Shown here: positions 44,712-55,652 of the stretch, piece by piece
Position numbering within the stretch: the stretch's first letter is position 1
How the letters are laid out: each line of letters opens with the position of its first letter
Source: Terana coerulea
Lineage: Eukaryota; Basidiomycota; Agaricomycetes; Polyporales; Phanerochaetaceae
Length of the DNA stretch: 64,000 nt
Assembly (NCBI GenBank): GCA_024811115.1
Contig: JAKOGH010000480.1
Span: 1-64,000, forward strand
Direction: 5' to 3'
Notes under the pieces: model-generated
The model's input: only the letters and a program-made list of their open reading frames with translations
Databases searched by the model: none
What the model was told of the DNA's origin: nothing
Made by a program: the position numbers and the translations under genes

Positions 44712-45079
44712 TCTTCGGCATGTCGTAACCGCCACACCGGCCAGTCTGCAACCACGTCTCATTCATAGTTCTGTTGTGATTGCACTTTTGTATGTGTATT
44801 GCACTTCACGTTATTCAGATATGCATTGCATGAATTGTTAGCTGAACATATGGAGGATCCTATCACATCTGTTCGTCTCTGTCCAGCTGTAGAAGTGAGC
44901 GGATTCTTATGTAAATACTGCGGGGCACCTCATGCTGCAAAAGACCTTCTCCTCCTCAAGCGGGCGGTATATGAAAGAAAGAATGGTATTATAGTATTTA
45001 GATACAAGCGGTTGACACCAAATCATATTATTAATCTGACATAGATGCACAGATGAATGCGTTCGGTATATGGGGGACC
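44712..45079. other. Spacer, nothing recognised
   Basis: One 81-codon frame at 44799-45044 (plus) with two Cys pairs; not supported further. Confidence 0.25.
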
Positions 45080-46062
45080 AGCAACTGCAAGAGAGAAGGC
45101 GGCAAATAGAGGCAATAGGTCAGACACCACGTGACGTCGCAACAAGTGTTCAGCTTTCTCACAACCGGCCACGTAGTTGCGGTACGCCCGTACTCGAGCT
45201 GCGGCTGGCATACGGTCATGACCGCTCACGGCCTCATCTAGAATTACGATACAGTCAATGGCAGTATAGATGGCTAGCTGAGAGACATACACTGGCATCG
45301 ACAATAGGCCCGACGGATCGCTATCGGTGGCAACGGGGGCCAGCCGCTGACGTGCACATTTCCAGGTCCGAACGCTGCGATTGCTGGAAGTCGGAAGCAA
45401 GCCAGAGCACGAGGTCCGCCGCATGCGCTGAAAGTACATAGGAGATGCATTTGACAGGCGGGACGAACAACAAACATATCGCTGAAAGCGTGTACCAACG
45501 AGCGCGACTAGCGGGGTGCGCTTCGACAACCGATAGATGGTGCACGAACTCCGTCATTGGCTCCTGTGGATGGGGTACAGGTGATGTCGAGCAATAAGGA
45601 TACCGCCCGAACGGCAGGAGCTGGCGATGGAAAGGACAGGCGGCGTGAGCGACCGGGCGCACGTCTGCCAGTAAATTGCGTCTCGACCACCGGTAGAGGA
45701 TGTGCGACCTCCGCTTACTACCCTTCAATGACGAGCAGGTGATGTGAAAGACCCATCCACGTTTCGCGCGTTCGTTACACAGATAGACGCTGAAAGGCGA
45801 GCGATATAGACGTCGGCGCCCGTCGGCCGGTGTAGAGGAGTAGTTACGGTGAGTCGTTTGACACGGCCGGGGGGACGGAGCGCGCGACGAGATGTTGTCG
45901 TGAAAACAGCCAGCGAGTGTGCGTGGTGACAACGGTCAGTGGACTGCATTTTCAACCGACCGAATGCACAGCGGCTAGCGGGCTATCCGCTGACTGCACA
46001 GGCAGACCGGTCAAATATGATAGGGGCATGCGACGCAGATTCGCAAACTCACCTTAAAGCAA
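45080..46062 (-). repeat. Diverged Z-type unit, downstream part (Z7), abutting inverted-repeat arm 2a
   Basis: Read from 46062 leftwards it matches 25240-24400 (Z5 downstream part). Shared landmarks are the intron after TTTAAG/GTGAGTTTGCG, CTGCCTGTGCAG, GTGTAACGAACGCG, TCGTTGGTACACGC, CCAGCAATCGCAGCG and GACGTGCACATTTCC-like words. The first exon of this unit is not of the Z type. Instead the sequence changes exactly at about 46063 into arm 2a (gene W1). A minus-strand frame of 203 codons (45321-45932) starts at TTG and is not recognised. Confidence 0.6.
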
Positions 46063-46148
46063 CCGCTGTGTGTATCAAGGTTGTACGACTTGGCTCTGTC
46101 CAGCGAAATGGTGAAGGCGGAGGATTAATATTAGGTCATCTCGAGGAT

Positions 46149-47147
46149 TTAGGCGTTATGAGGGTCCGCTTGTAGCGCTCGCGTAGTCCTAAATCTGCGG
46201 GGTAAAGGATAAGAACAATGGGTAAACAGAGAGCGTACTTTGGCCCAAGTTTGACTATCGTTTGCAGCGAGCACTCCGACCTGTGGGTACTCCGTCTTGG
46301 TGGACTGTATGTTGGACTGTAGCTGCCTGACGAGACTATTAGCCATGGCCAGGCGACTGACTACGAATCGTTGCGTACTCTTCGAGCTCTGCAACGCTGG
46401 GCGATCGTCCATCTTGCCATGGCTGTGGCTTCCAATATCTGACAAGAATGTGTCCTGGGTTTCCCATGTCGCCTTCCTTGGGGCAGGCACACTCCAATCG
46501 GGGGCCTTCTTGACGCGGTATCCCGTAGCAGTCAAACATCCATCTACGTGTCGTGAGTGTGCGATCCGTAAAATACCCCAATAAAATGCGCACCTCAACC
46601 GCTCACAGTAATATGACACGTTCACTACAACCTTGAGGGCCAGATCATGAACCATGCCACCTCTGCCAAATTCGAGTACACACCCACCGGGTCGCGGTAG
46701 CCCCAGTGTCCCGGGTCGTCCCACTGCTCTTCTGGCCCGCTCGCCCGCGCGCTGCAGCAAGCGTTTCTGCGGCAAAGTAGTCAATGCGCCGGACGACCTT
46801 CTATACTCGTCCGAGTCCCAGGCAACGGCCTTCAGCATCGCGAGGGTGTCTGAGAGTGGAGAGTGCCGGCACAGGTAGATTGGGCAAGTTGCTCTGCGCG
46901 GCGAAACGTCGGTCCAGGCAACAGCGCGGGCGCCGCTTCCTTCCAACCTTCTTGTTGCTTTGCGCTCGTTGCCATTTGTCTCGCCAGCGCAGCGTGTCTT
47001 TGTGGCGAAGGAGAGAGTACGAAGAGGGATACGTTGGGACTTGATTAGCGGGATAACATGGATGAAAGACAGCGAGCAGTACTTGACCCAGCGGACCGAC
47101 ACCGAGGCATTGCCAAAGCTTATCTTATCTGTTATGTGAGCGCACAC
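46149..47147 (-). CDS. Gene W1: uncharacterised, 332-codon open frame
   Basis: This is the longest uninterrupted frame in the window but it starts at GTG; the first ATG in frame is about a third of the way in. No domain recognised. The C-terminal segment MANSLVRQLQSNIQSTKTEY and VGVLAANDSQTWAK is helical, and it is followed by a good donor GTACGCTCTC and an acceptor CCCCGCAG. An alternative with an intron (GTGAGCGGTT to ACACGTAG, about 46550-46612) is possible. The copy W2 is broken by indels in this frame. W follows Y on the same strand with only about 80 bp between them and carries the conserved ATGAAGCAGATTTGG block at its 5' side (47163). Confidence 0.35.
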   Translation of the reverse strand: MCAHITDKISFGNASVSVRWVKYCSLSFIHVIPLIKSQRIPLRTLSFATKTRCAGETNGNERKATRRLEGSGARAVAWTDVSPRRATCPIYLCRHSPLSDTLAMLKAVAWDSDEYRRSSGALTTLPQKRLLQRAGERARRAVGRPGTLGLPRPGGCVLEFGRGGMVHDLALKVVVNVSYYCERLRCAFYWGILRIAHSRHVDGCLTATGYRVKKAPDWSVPAPRKATWETQDTFLSDIGSHSHGKMDDRPALQSSKSTQRFVVSRLAMANSLVRQLQSNIQSTKTEYPQVGVLAANDSQTWAKVRSLFTHCSYPLPRRFRTTRALQADPHNA

Positions 47148-47239
47148 ACCAAATCTGCTTCATTTCGGCCTTCCACCAAAGTAAATCACACGTCCATACA
47201 TACAAGTAAAGAAAAGAGACTAGTACATAAAGAAAGAAA

Positions 47240-48508
47240 CTATTTACGACTATGAGTTGTCTGCGCATCATACAGCTTGTACTTCTCCCATGCACAACTC
47301 TCTTCGAGATGGCATTTCATAAGCCGCTCGTTGGCCTCAAGAGCAACCTTGAACTGACAAGCATTGTACCGTTAGTGCAAGTCTTACGTGAATAATTGAA
47401 TGCTCACAATTTCCAGCATTCCGTCTGTAGTCCCCTGCCTACCCTTCCCACTGTAGTCGTCATGAGTGGAACAGGGGCTTGCGGGAATGGACTGAACAGC
47501 CCGCCTCCTGTATCAAACCCAGGCCCTGGAGCGCTTGTCGATACCCTAGAGGTTTTGCCAGTGTCCTCGGTTTCGGATCTATGTGCCCCTGCGCCATCTG
47601 GATCATGCTCGGAGGGGTGGGAACATAGCCTCGGCTTTTTCGTCTTGGCCGCCGTTGCCCGCCGTACTCCCCCTCGAGTAAATCAATATGGAGGGTAGCC
47701 AATGCCTGGTGAAGGTGACCTATGGTTACAGGGGGCGTCGGAATTGGTGGACGAGCGTCCGCTGTCGAGGTTTGCCGAAGGGGTAGCGAGAGGCATGCCG
47801 GTCGTTGCAGCGGGCCCTGCGTCGGTAAGCGCACCTAGTACACGGCGGCGAGCCTCCAGCAGGGGATACACCTTGGGCCGATGGCTTGACGTGCGCCAGC
47901 GATTGGACATCCGCGTCCGGCCGCCCTCGCTCGGTTGGGTCTGACCGCGCGCCGATGTGTTGACAAGCTCCCTGTATCTGCATGCAGCGCTTCGAATGAG
48001 AACGTGCTAAGCGACAACGAACTTACCGGAGCCGGCCTCTAGCCGTCAAGCGGAACTGACCGGAGCCTCGGGACAAGGAGCGCAGTGTGGCATTGTTCAC
48101 CTGCCGTGGAGCACGTCAGAACGGTCTGACAGAGGAGAGTAGAGCGACCGTACGTACTAGCGTAGTGAAGTACTCTTCGATGCACGCTCGAGCTTTGGAG
48201 CCGGTGTACAGGTCGCTGTCACGAACTATAGAAAATGTCAGCGGGAGTCGGGCCGATGACAATTTATCTACGGTAAGCGAGGATCGATGTTACCAGAACG
48301 AAGGGGTTTGACGGCGGGTGGCGTAATGCGCCAAGGCCGCGTCGCATGCTAGTTCCGTTTGAAGGTGTGAGTCGCGGGTGATGGAAAAATAATGACAGAC
48401 GTACCAGCTATGTAGTAGTGCTTGGTCATGATGAGCGAGAATGAATCGAATAGCGGACTGACGAAACAACGACAGCTCAGGTTGCCTTAAATAAGAGTGA
48501 GCAGACAT
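47240..48508 (-). CDS. Gene Y1: uncharacterised AT-hook-like, helical-tail protein
   Basis: ATG 48508 starts HSYLRQPELSLFRQSAIRFI, then CDAALAHYATRRQTPSF, the counterpart of CNAALAHFAT in X1/X2. After introns: VRDSDLYTGSKARACIEEYF, VNNATLALLVPRLRSVPLDG, then QTQPKRGRPDADVQSLAHVK, whose KRGRP core resembles an AT-hook (minor-groove DNA binding). A Pro/Ser-rich middle and HLHQALATLHIDLLEGEYGG follow. The last exon, after an intron GTGAGCATTC to GCTTGTCAG, reads FKVALEANERLMKCHLEESC and WEKYKLYDAQTTHSRK, ending at TAG 47240-47242. The layout (conserved N-terminal motif, low-complexity centre, helical tail) parallels X1/X2. Nuclear or DNA-binding function is inference from one short motif. Confidence 0.5.
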
Positions 48509-49000
48509 TCCTAGAGGTCAGGGAGTACTTCCCGAGCTCTCGACAAAACAGACAAAGGACGTATGGAGACCGCTGAGATTTATGAAAACCTCGTTCGCGG
48601 CCAAGCATGCGTCTCCGAAGCGTGCGAACCCTCATGTCGTGGATCCTAGTCTTTCAAGGGCTTTGTGAATCTGTGATAAGAGTCGTCGGAGTGATTCACG
48701 GCAACAAGCCAACTCACCGAATGAGCACCGCATGACTGGGATGTGTGGAGAAAGGCGAGGCTGACGGCTGCGTCGTGTAGCGGCAACTGCTACTGCCCGT
48801 TCTGCCGGTGGCTTTGAGTCCTCAATGGGCATGCATATGGCGTCTGCCCAGCCTCATAGTGCCGGAGCCTGGTGTAGCACCCACGGTCTGAAAGGATGTT
48901 GTTGTTCGTTCGAGAAGGACTGAGCGAGGAGTGCGAGCGATATGAAGTCGAGATGAAGCAGACTTGGCGTGAGCGCTCGCGCGAGTAAGATAAGATCGGC
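48509..49000. promoter_or_regulatory. Divergent core between Y1 and Z3
   Basis: Shares about 470 bp almost unchanged with 12464-12933, including ATGAAGCAGACTTGG at 48953 and the AAGATAAGAT word. The first about 25 bp next to Y1 are Y-specific, so the X/Y difference begins just left of GAGCTCTCGACAAAACAGAC (48534). Small differences from core 1 include a missing GC pair (TGTAGCACCC against TGTAGCGCACCC). Confidence 0.5.
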
Positions 49001-49680
49001 ATGTCAATGACGGCCCGGATCCATCTAAACGCCCGACAATTCTCAGCGTGGAGGGCGCGCTTGCAAAGTTGTCTTTGTCCAAGTGCCGTCCAGCAGCCTC
49101 AAGCCCGTACTCAGCATGGCCGCACGCCCGAATACCTGCGGGAGAAGCACGCACAGGGAGATGATTGCTCCGTCACAGCTCACAGGGGATCGCCACTCTC
49201 GGGAGGGCGCTCCGGTGCAGCGAGGGCTCGCAGCAGGATCCCGCCAGCAGGGCGAACATCCGACCTACCGCGGTCTTCGAGCCGCTGTCCTCGACGGCCG
49301 CCCTCGCTCGTCGAGAATATCGTCGCTACGGACGACTGCAGCACGGTGAGTCTGTCTATCAGGGCTCTATACGCTCTTCGTCTCTGACCTGTCTGCTTGG
49401 GTAGCGGTGTTCGAGCTACGTCCTCAACGGCCGCCCCTCGCTTCGTCGAGAATATCGTCGCTGCGACGACTGCAGCACGGTGAGTCTGTCTATCAGGGCT
49501 CTATACGCTCTTCGTCTCTGACCTGTCTGCTTGGGTAGCGGTGTTCGAGCTACGTCCCCAACGGCCGCCCCTCGCTTCGTCGAGAATATCGTCGCTAGCG
49601 GACGACTGCAGCACGGTGAGTCTGTCTATCTGGGCTCTATACGCTCTTCGTCTCTGACATGTTTGCCCGGCTAGTGAGCG
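49001..49680 (+). CDS. Gene Z3: near-identical copy of Z1
   Basis: ATG 49001, the same first exon text (MSMTARIHLNARQFSAWRAR) and the same donor at 49345, then three module units. In this copy the first exon end reads VENIVATDDCST before GTGAGT. Two two-base or one-base differences in the first exon (GGGCGCGCTTGC against GGGCGCGCGCTTGC; GTACTCAGC against GTATCAGC) put parts in other frames than in Z1. Function unknown. Confidence 0.35.
49345..49680 (+). repeat. Module array in Z3 (about three exon-intron units)
   Basis: GTGAGTCTGTCTATC at 49345, 49480 and 49615 (period 135 bp). The last unit carries the variant TATCTGGGCTC and ends CTGACATGTTTGCCCGGCTAG, after which the sequence is no longer modular. 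Confidence 0.85.
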
Positions 49681-49690
49681 TGCGCACCGC

Positions 49691-50468
49691 GGATCCGACC
49701 GGGCCACAGAGCATCTACCGCGGTCAAGTGTAGCCCTTTGGCCATCGTCACTCGGTACACTCGCTCCGCTGCATGCGACATCTCCGTACTGCCTTGACCG
49801 TTTTATCTCATTTGCATCGCTCGCCCTTCCGTTCGCCTGAGCGGCCAATGATGAGCCGCGGGAGGGTCTCGTGCACGATCTGTCGGCCGTCAGCGCGTAG
49901 CCCTCAGGTCGCGATACGCTCACTGTCACCTCCGCTTTGCTTTTGGTTCGCCGCCCGTGTTCACCATTCCGACCGATATTTATTTCCTCTCGTCCTTACT
50001 ACCTATCCGCGAACGTGCGAGCCGCGGACGGGTCTTGCTCCTTACTCGTTGGTCGTCAGAAAGCAGTTCATTGGCTGTCGACACTCTGTGTTCCTCCTGT
50101 TTTGCCTTGCTCCTGCCTCCTTACGCTTCATACTCGCCCCTCGCCACCTCCATCCCGCTTCGTCCTGTTGGAGATAGCAGGCGCTAAGCCGCCGACGAAG
50201 CCTGTGTGCGCTGCTCCGGTAGCTGAAATACTCACTAGGGCTCCCGCGCCACCCGCCGATCTTGGAAATTCAGCTCACGGACAGCCGTCGTCCCATGCGC
50301 TTGGTTGTGCTTATATGCACCTCGCCGCGTGCTCCACTGTTAGCGCTCCCATATCCTCGCATGCCGCAGTATTCAGTAACCCCGCAGGTATGTATACATA
50401 AATACACTTGTCGTCCCATTGCAGACTACATGATGCATGTTGCTCTACCGTACCATCTCCCTGCACAC
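49691..50468. other. Region between Z3 and gene H; weak similarity to 58980-59200
   Basis: The first about 200 bp resemble the reverse complement of 58990-59200 at reduced identity (CACAGAGCATCTACCG and TTTGGCCA words), showing that the repeat unit once extended further. A plus-strand frame of 154 codons (49937-50401, TTG start, Ala/Pro/Ser-rich) may be a downstream Z exon, but no splice evidence is decisive. Confidence 0.35.
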
Positions 50469-51141
50469 CTAGTCGGGGTTGAACATCACCATGTTGTCCA
50501 GCAGGTCATGTATGTGCCAGATTGTTGCCTTAAGTCTTGCCTCGTAAATCCTATCGTTTTCAAGTGCACTGCGAACGCCTTCGGTAAAGGAAGTCAAAGC
50601 CTCGACGGTGGTAAATGTTAGCTCTTGTGTAATTGGCTGTTCACGTTCGCAAGAGTCGTAATCCCAGCCAACTACGAAGCACCCTTCACCACGCTATTTC
50701 AATGGGTCAACTCTTCCCTTCAGTCATCAATTGCCTCGCCTTTGCTTACTTTCTCAATGAAAGGGCTTTGCATTTTGGATACAGTGCACTGAAGCAGAGT
50801 TTCACCAGCTGTATCCTTCAGGAGCAGTATGCAGACTGTATTTCGCCGTGCCGTAGATATTAAGAGCGATGCATCAATGTGCGTTCCTCACGATAACGTA
50901 GTGCAAGTACTTACGGTGCTCAAACTCGTACTGCACAAGTAGGCCGTTGAGGTACACGCTGTTCGTCCAAACTTTTGAAACATGTTCCTCGCGAGCTTGA
51001 CCAGAACAGCGGAAGTACGCTGTACATGAGTGAGTATGATACGATAGGCTAGTAGAGTCTTAGACTACCCGCGGGTTCGACTGAGTTAGGGTCCACTTCA
51101 GCTTCGTGCTGTAGCAGCCTTTGGGGTCCGTCGTTCTCCAT
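50469..51141 (-). CDS. Gene H: uncharacterised multi-exon protein
   Basis: Not recognised, but coding quality is good. ATG 51141 starts ENDGPQRLLQHEAEVDPNSV. After an intron (GTAGTCTAAG to TGTACAG) come TSAVLVKLARNMFQKFGRT, then IDASLLISTARRNTVCILLL with KDTAGETLLQCTVSKMQSPF. The last exon is PITQELTFTTVEALTSFTEG, VRSALENDRIYEARLKATIW, HIHDLLDNMVMFNPD, ending at TAG 50469-50471. Mostly helical and soluble. One junction (51075) is out of phase by one base. Confidence 0.45.
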
Positions 51142-51197
51142 CTGTTGGAATTGTACAGGAACAGAGCATGCACGCTGGACTTATATAGCCAAGTCCA

Positions 51198-51675
51198 TCA
51201 AGCCTTGCAAATCATCTTTCGGAGGAGAAAGCACACATTTATTATAACAATTGAAAGGAAAATATACAGAGCAACCTTCAGTCGTTGCGTCCTTTGTTCG
51301 CCGGCATACCAGAACCCGTTGCTGCGCCAGCGTGGGGGTTTCGCCTTTTGAACTTCATGCCTCCTATCATAATGCTCATCTTTGTCCCGATGCGTCTCCT
51401 TCCTCTTGCCTGCTTTCTTTGGCTCCTTTGGCTCAGATCCCTTAATCAGCGGCTCGCTCCTTCCCTTTAAGTGTCTTCGTTGTCGTGAGCTCAGATGAAG
51501 CGCGAGGAGAGGCGAGATTCTCGCGGGCGCTGGCAGCGGAGGGGCTCGACAACTGCAGCGTGGTCTGAGCTGCTTCACGTTTCGGTAGGGCGTCTACCGG
51601 CTGAGGACTCGTCCCTCTCATAGTGACGCTCTCAGCGTGAACGCTTTCTACCAACCGTCTTCGGTGCGTGCCCAC
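51198..51675 (-). CDS. Gene T: small Lys-rich protein with C-terminal transmembrane helix
   Basis: The minus strand from MRGTSPQPVDALPKREAAQT continues to SSELTTTKTLKGKERAAD. After a one-base frame change near 51445 it reads IKGSEPKEPKKAGKRKETHR, WRSNGFWYAGEQRTQRLKVA and LYIFLSIVIINVCFLLRKMI with a stop at 51198. The last 25 residues form one clear hydrophobic segment followed by Arg-Lys, as in tail-anchored membrane proteins. The basic, hydrophilic N-terminal part would face the cytosol. No homologue recognised. The start could also be upstream at 51702. Confidence 0.45.
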
Positions 51676-51825
51676 TATACCAAGAATATTAATACAGTGC
51701 AAGCTTCCAGCCGTCTCGGACGCACCTGTGGCTATTGCGGGGTTGTTTTCTTCGGCATGGAGAACTACGTAAAGGACATATCAGGTATCGAGAATCACCG
51801 GCCAAGACTTACGCATCGTTAAATA

Positions 51826-52811
51826 TCATGCTAAGTTCGTTCGCTGGCGGCTAGGTGACAGGGGCTCAGCTGCCTGGCCATGTTCGTCTTCATCTCCATC
51901 CTGCGCTTCAGAGACTACGCTCTGGAAGGTGAAAATATTAAGCACCAGTAGAATCCTCGACATAGAAAACGAACCGATGTAGTTGCCGGACAAATGAACA
52001 TCGCTGTTTCTATCAGGGCAGAAGACATGGACGGAAGGCATAGACGTACCTCGAGCCAGTAACTTGTAGGGTTACTGTTTGTTGAGCCAAGAGTGTCAGA
52101 TCCAGAAACGCATGCTCGGCCTATAAAAAGGTGAGAAAGATTTCGGTGCAGAATAGACTACAACACGCACTCGGCCGGAGATAAACGAACACAAAATAGT
52201 GCTCATAGTAGTCTCTTCTTCGTGGTTATTATCGGTTTGGCTGGCGGTATCTCCCTCCTGGACGTCCGGGAAAAGCCCTGGTAGCTGAGCTTCAAGAATA
52301 TGCGCTTTCCTTCTTCAACAGCATTCTCCCGAGATGCGGTTTTAAGCACAGTGTCGACTACCGGCGTGAAGCTTTCGACCGACTCCGAGTCCAGCTTCAT
52401 GGTCCTTCAGAGGGTTCAGAGGGCTCTTAGTTGATCATATAACGCATGAGGGTGCATGCAATCGACGCTTACCACAGCCCGAGCGCGATCGACATGCTTG
52501 CAAGATGAGAGGATAGTCTGTAACCGTAGCGGACACCTGAGCTGAGTAGGTCTTAAGATACCCAAGTCCATCAAAAAGCCAAACAGGATCCAACATCAAG
52601 ACTAAAAAGCTTGCAGGACACGCAGCACATTTTTTACACGCGTTGGCCACGCGCCCAGCTTCGAAAGCAGGGGCGATGCATGCGCGCAGTCGAGACTCAC
52701 TGAGTGCAATCCGACCATTACACGGGAGCTGGTCTGCTTGCCGATGTCTCCCGTGATATGACCAGTCCGAGGCACGTAGGCATTCTTCAACCATGCCATT
52801 AGCATGCCCAT
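51826..52811 (-). CDS. Gene N: uncharacterised multi-exon protein
   Basis: ATG 52811 starts GMLMAWLKNAYVPRTGHITG, DIGKQTSSRVMVGLHS with a donor GTGAGTCTCG. After an intron come LMLDPVWLFDGLGYLKTYSA. Further pieces are ESFTPVVDTVLKTASRENAV with EEGKRIFLKLSYQGF (52300-52390), HVFCPDRNSDVHLSGNYIG (51990-52035) and a last exon SVVSEAQDGDEDEHGQAAEP ending at TGA 51826-51828. The order and strand are consistent with one gene, but not all junctions are resolved. The acidic C-terminus is the only notable feature. Confidence 0.4.
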
Positions 52812-53248
52812 GGTTCATTACAGGTGCTGGTATTGCGCTTTTTCGCTGTTATTGTTTGCGATAAGCAGGCGTACAGGCGAACACTCGGTTAACCGGTCCT
52901 AAAGTACGCATCAATCCGAGACTCGCTTACGTAATCCAAGCTGAGCACAAGCGCCTCTTCGGCGTCGACACGCGCTAGCATTATGTAGTACTGCCGCCTT
53001 TCCAAATACCGTGACTAGCTAGTGTCCATGTTCACGATCCGGACATCCCATTCCTTTCATACAAGTATATAATAACCTCGGGCGCACAACGTAACCCTCT
53101 ACCCGGACACTTCAGCCTCCACCAACATCCCGAAGCGTGCAAGAAGTTGGTTCAGTCCCCAAGGCAGGAGCAACTCAACCATTCCTGCACTGTCTCAGCC
53201 AAGCTGTCCGGCAAGGGCTCAATAGCGTGACTGTTGAATAAGTCATTG
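52812..53248. other. Spacer, nothing recognised
   Basis: No open frame longer than about 60 codons and no repeats noticed. Confidence 0.3.
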
Positions 53249-53844
53249 CTATTCTAGGCCAGCAAATTCGGTGAGTACTTGTGAATCTCGAGACGCGCAG
53301 CACATACGTATGTGCGGTAGACCTTCCGACGGGCGCTGCTCTTCGCGAAATGCCTTGATGGTCTGCGCTAGATTTTTTCTGTTCGCCTTCCAGAGCCTTA
53401 CTCTCTCCGAGATAGGTGGGAGCTGCTTTCCCTTCCGGCGCCCAAGAGGATGCAGTTGAACCATGTCGCCCAGGTACCCTCGACGACACCCTCTTCTCGA
53501 CCTCGCCGGAGGAGTTTCTTGATTAACTATATGAACGTCAGATCTAGAGCAAACATCACAATGCATCGGCACTGACATTCATAAACGATGGTATGTCGCT
53601 ACAGTCGCACTTGTTTTCCCGGGAGGAGTTGACTGGTGACGATAGACCGTTGAGTGACAATCAGCCAGGTGACATGCGAAGCGCACCAAGTTGTCGCCAT
53701 CACGGACCAGTCTGCTGGGTTGCGTAATGCGGCGAGTACTAGTTCTGCCTCGTTAGAATATGAAGTTGTAGGCATTGCGTGGGTGTTCGTCCCATCTCTA
53801 GCGGAGGGAGTAGTCTGGTCTAATATAGTCTCGTTGCAGAACAA
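53249..53844 (-). CDS. Small uncharacterised gene with Cys pair
   Basis: A 109-codon ATG frame (53578-53249) reads MSVPMHCDVCSRSDVHIVNQ, GYLGDMVQLHPLGRRKG and RVRLWKANRKNLAQTIKAFR. Composition looks coding and helical in the second half. A frame at 53844-53599 upstream on the same strand may be another exon. A single C-x2-C is not enough to call a zinc finger. Confidence 0.35.
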
Positions 53845-54197
53845 AGAACTTCAAGGAGCCATTGAGACTATGGCCACTCATCAGTACTCACGACTCATTT
53901 AGAAGGCCCTATCTCACGCTACTATCTGGTGTTTGTACGCACCTTTAACGACGTGCGCCACTCCGACTGTGCAGACCAGGGCTGAGCGACACCACGGGCC
54001 CTCCTCATGTCAGACACGCCTCCACGCGCGCGCAATGCATGACAGTGTCTCAGTGGCTTCCCATGGGCCGCTGTAAGGTCCCTTCCTTACAAAAAGCCCA
54101 AAAATGACGTGACGACACGTCGAGGGCGTCCGACGCACTTATACCGCCGCGAAGAGACCCAGCTCCCATCAGCCTGGCTCTTTACCCTTCCAAAAGG
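53845..54197. other. Spacer, nothing recognised
   Basis: No supported gene; may contain the promoter of the plus-strand gene ending at 54990. Confidence 0.3.
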
Positions 54198-54990
54198 ATG
54201 CGATTGACCTATTCATTTAGTGAGTGGTACACCACCATTTGTTTCCCATGTAATGGTTTTATTCTTCTTGATACAGAGCTGCAAATAGTCCTAGCAGACG
54301 CTGGCGGTTATTGGCATGAAAGAATGCACCGAGAATTGGATACGGTCGCAATGTTAGACCACACGCCAATGTTTGTTGATTTAGGGCACTAACGAGCGCT
54401 ATCTGTTATAGTCGAGCTTCGTTGGGGTGGCATTTCCCACCCCACGTCCCAGAAAAGCGCTACGCGGAGAGCAGTCAGAAGAGAGGTACCGGAGTCAGGT
54501 CTCACAAGTCTTTATTCTTGACAAATCCACCTTTACAGGATGAGAGGGGCGGCAACCGAGACTGCGCTACAACCAATCCACACAGACGTACACTATCACT
54601 GCCAAAGGGTTGCGTATCCTCCAATGTGCATTATCCTCGCATTTAATGAGACCTTCCACAGACACTTCGTTTACCCTCGAATGAGCGCCCGAACTCGGCC
54701 GCTTTGCCAAGCACAAGACGACGCTAGAGCGATACCACGCATTGCAGACTACCCCTGTTGGCTATGTAAGTTTGCGTTCTTTGAACGAGTCTTGTCCACT
54801 GACCCACATTCGGCAGGATTTGCCGCGCTTTCATCGCCTTGATCCGCCAAGTGTGGAGTTTAGTGAGTAATTTGGATGATTTCTTGGAGTTCAGCTGACC
54901 TTGGCCTATGCAAAGTTACTTGACGCCTTCGATGCCGATTTGGAGGACTACCTGCACACCTCTCAGCCGCTTCCCTCGAGTGCAAGGTGA
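54198..54990 (+). CDS. Gene C: uncharacterised protein with helical C-terminus
   Basis: The C-terminal half is convincing: ELGRFAKHKTTLERYHALQT and TPVGY. An intron follows (GTAAGTTTGC to CGGCAG, 54768-54818). Then come DLPRFHRLDPPSVEF, a short intron (GTGAGTAATT to GTTCAG) and LAYAKLLDAFDADLEDYLHT with SQPLPSSAR, ending at TGA 54988-54990. The N-terminal part from ATG 54198 (MRLTYSFSEWYTT) is weakly supported and interrupted. Possibly coiled coil; function unknown. Confidence 0.4.
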
Positions 54991-55652
54991 CGCACGAGTC
55001 GCTATTTGGTGTGTGGTAACGTAAATGCGACTGTTGTACTGCATACTACCATATATCATGGGGATGCTATGTGATAATGAAACCGGAATGTGACTCATAA
55101 ATTGTGGCTGAACGCTGTGAATCTGAACTGAGTTCAAACTTACCATCTCAAAAACAGAGCTCGGAGCACTCCTAGCCTCTCCGGCCGGAGACAGGCGCCT
55201 ATACGCTAATGCGATAGATATCGATGGATAGTCGGTATGTTCAAGACACGACCTTACACCGTGTGCGTCGCTCATTGACATTGTCATCTAGATCTGTGAC
55301 GCGCAAGAGATATACTCCGGGACCTCTGACGGAAATGGCTTTTATTGACAATGCATGTGGTTTTGTGGGAGCAACACACTTCCCTTCTGAGCCTCATTGC
55401 AGCTGCATCGCAACCATGAGGCCGTCCGAGTTTTGGGCCCACCTGGCTATGGCAAAGACGTTTACATTGCAAATTCATGCCTCGGCCGGTAGTTTTGATG
55501 TTGGTGTGTCATCTGAATGGCGTGGACTTGCACTGCGGGCGTGCAGCCAAGTCAGAAGGCCCTGCTGTCGAGAAAACGCTGACGTGGCGACCAGCGAGCC
55601 TCTTAGTCTTACCCGCCTCTAATGTTCGCCATCCCTTGGAAGACGAAGAAAG
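54991..55652. other. Overlapping open frames on both strands, no recognised gene
   Basis: Plus frame 55224-55622 (132 codons, ATG) and minus frame 54916-55287 (123 codons). The plus frame could be an upstream exon of the SUN-domain gene, but no splice link was found. Confidence 0.3.

Larger units (their letters stand above)
46063..49690 (+). repeat. Inverted repeat pair 2, left arm (2a)
   Basis: Nearly identical to the reverse complement of 59205-62953. It holds W1 and Y1 (minus), the divergent core and Z3 with its module array (plus). Left boundary: similarity fades after TGTGTATCAAGGTTGTACGACTTGG. Right boundary: after GGCTAGTGAGCGTGCGCACCG identity drops to a weak, decaying similarity. 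Internal differences are mostly homopolymer-length changes, for example T5 at about 47637 against A4 in the other arm, plus one extra module there. Confidence 0.9.
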
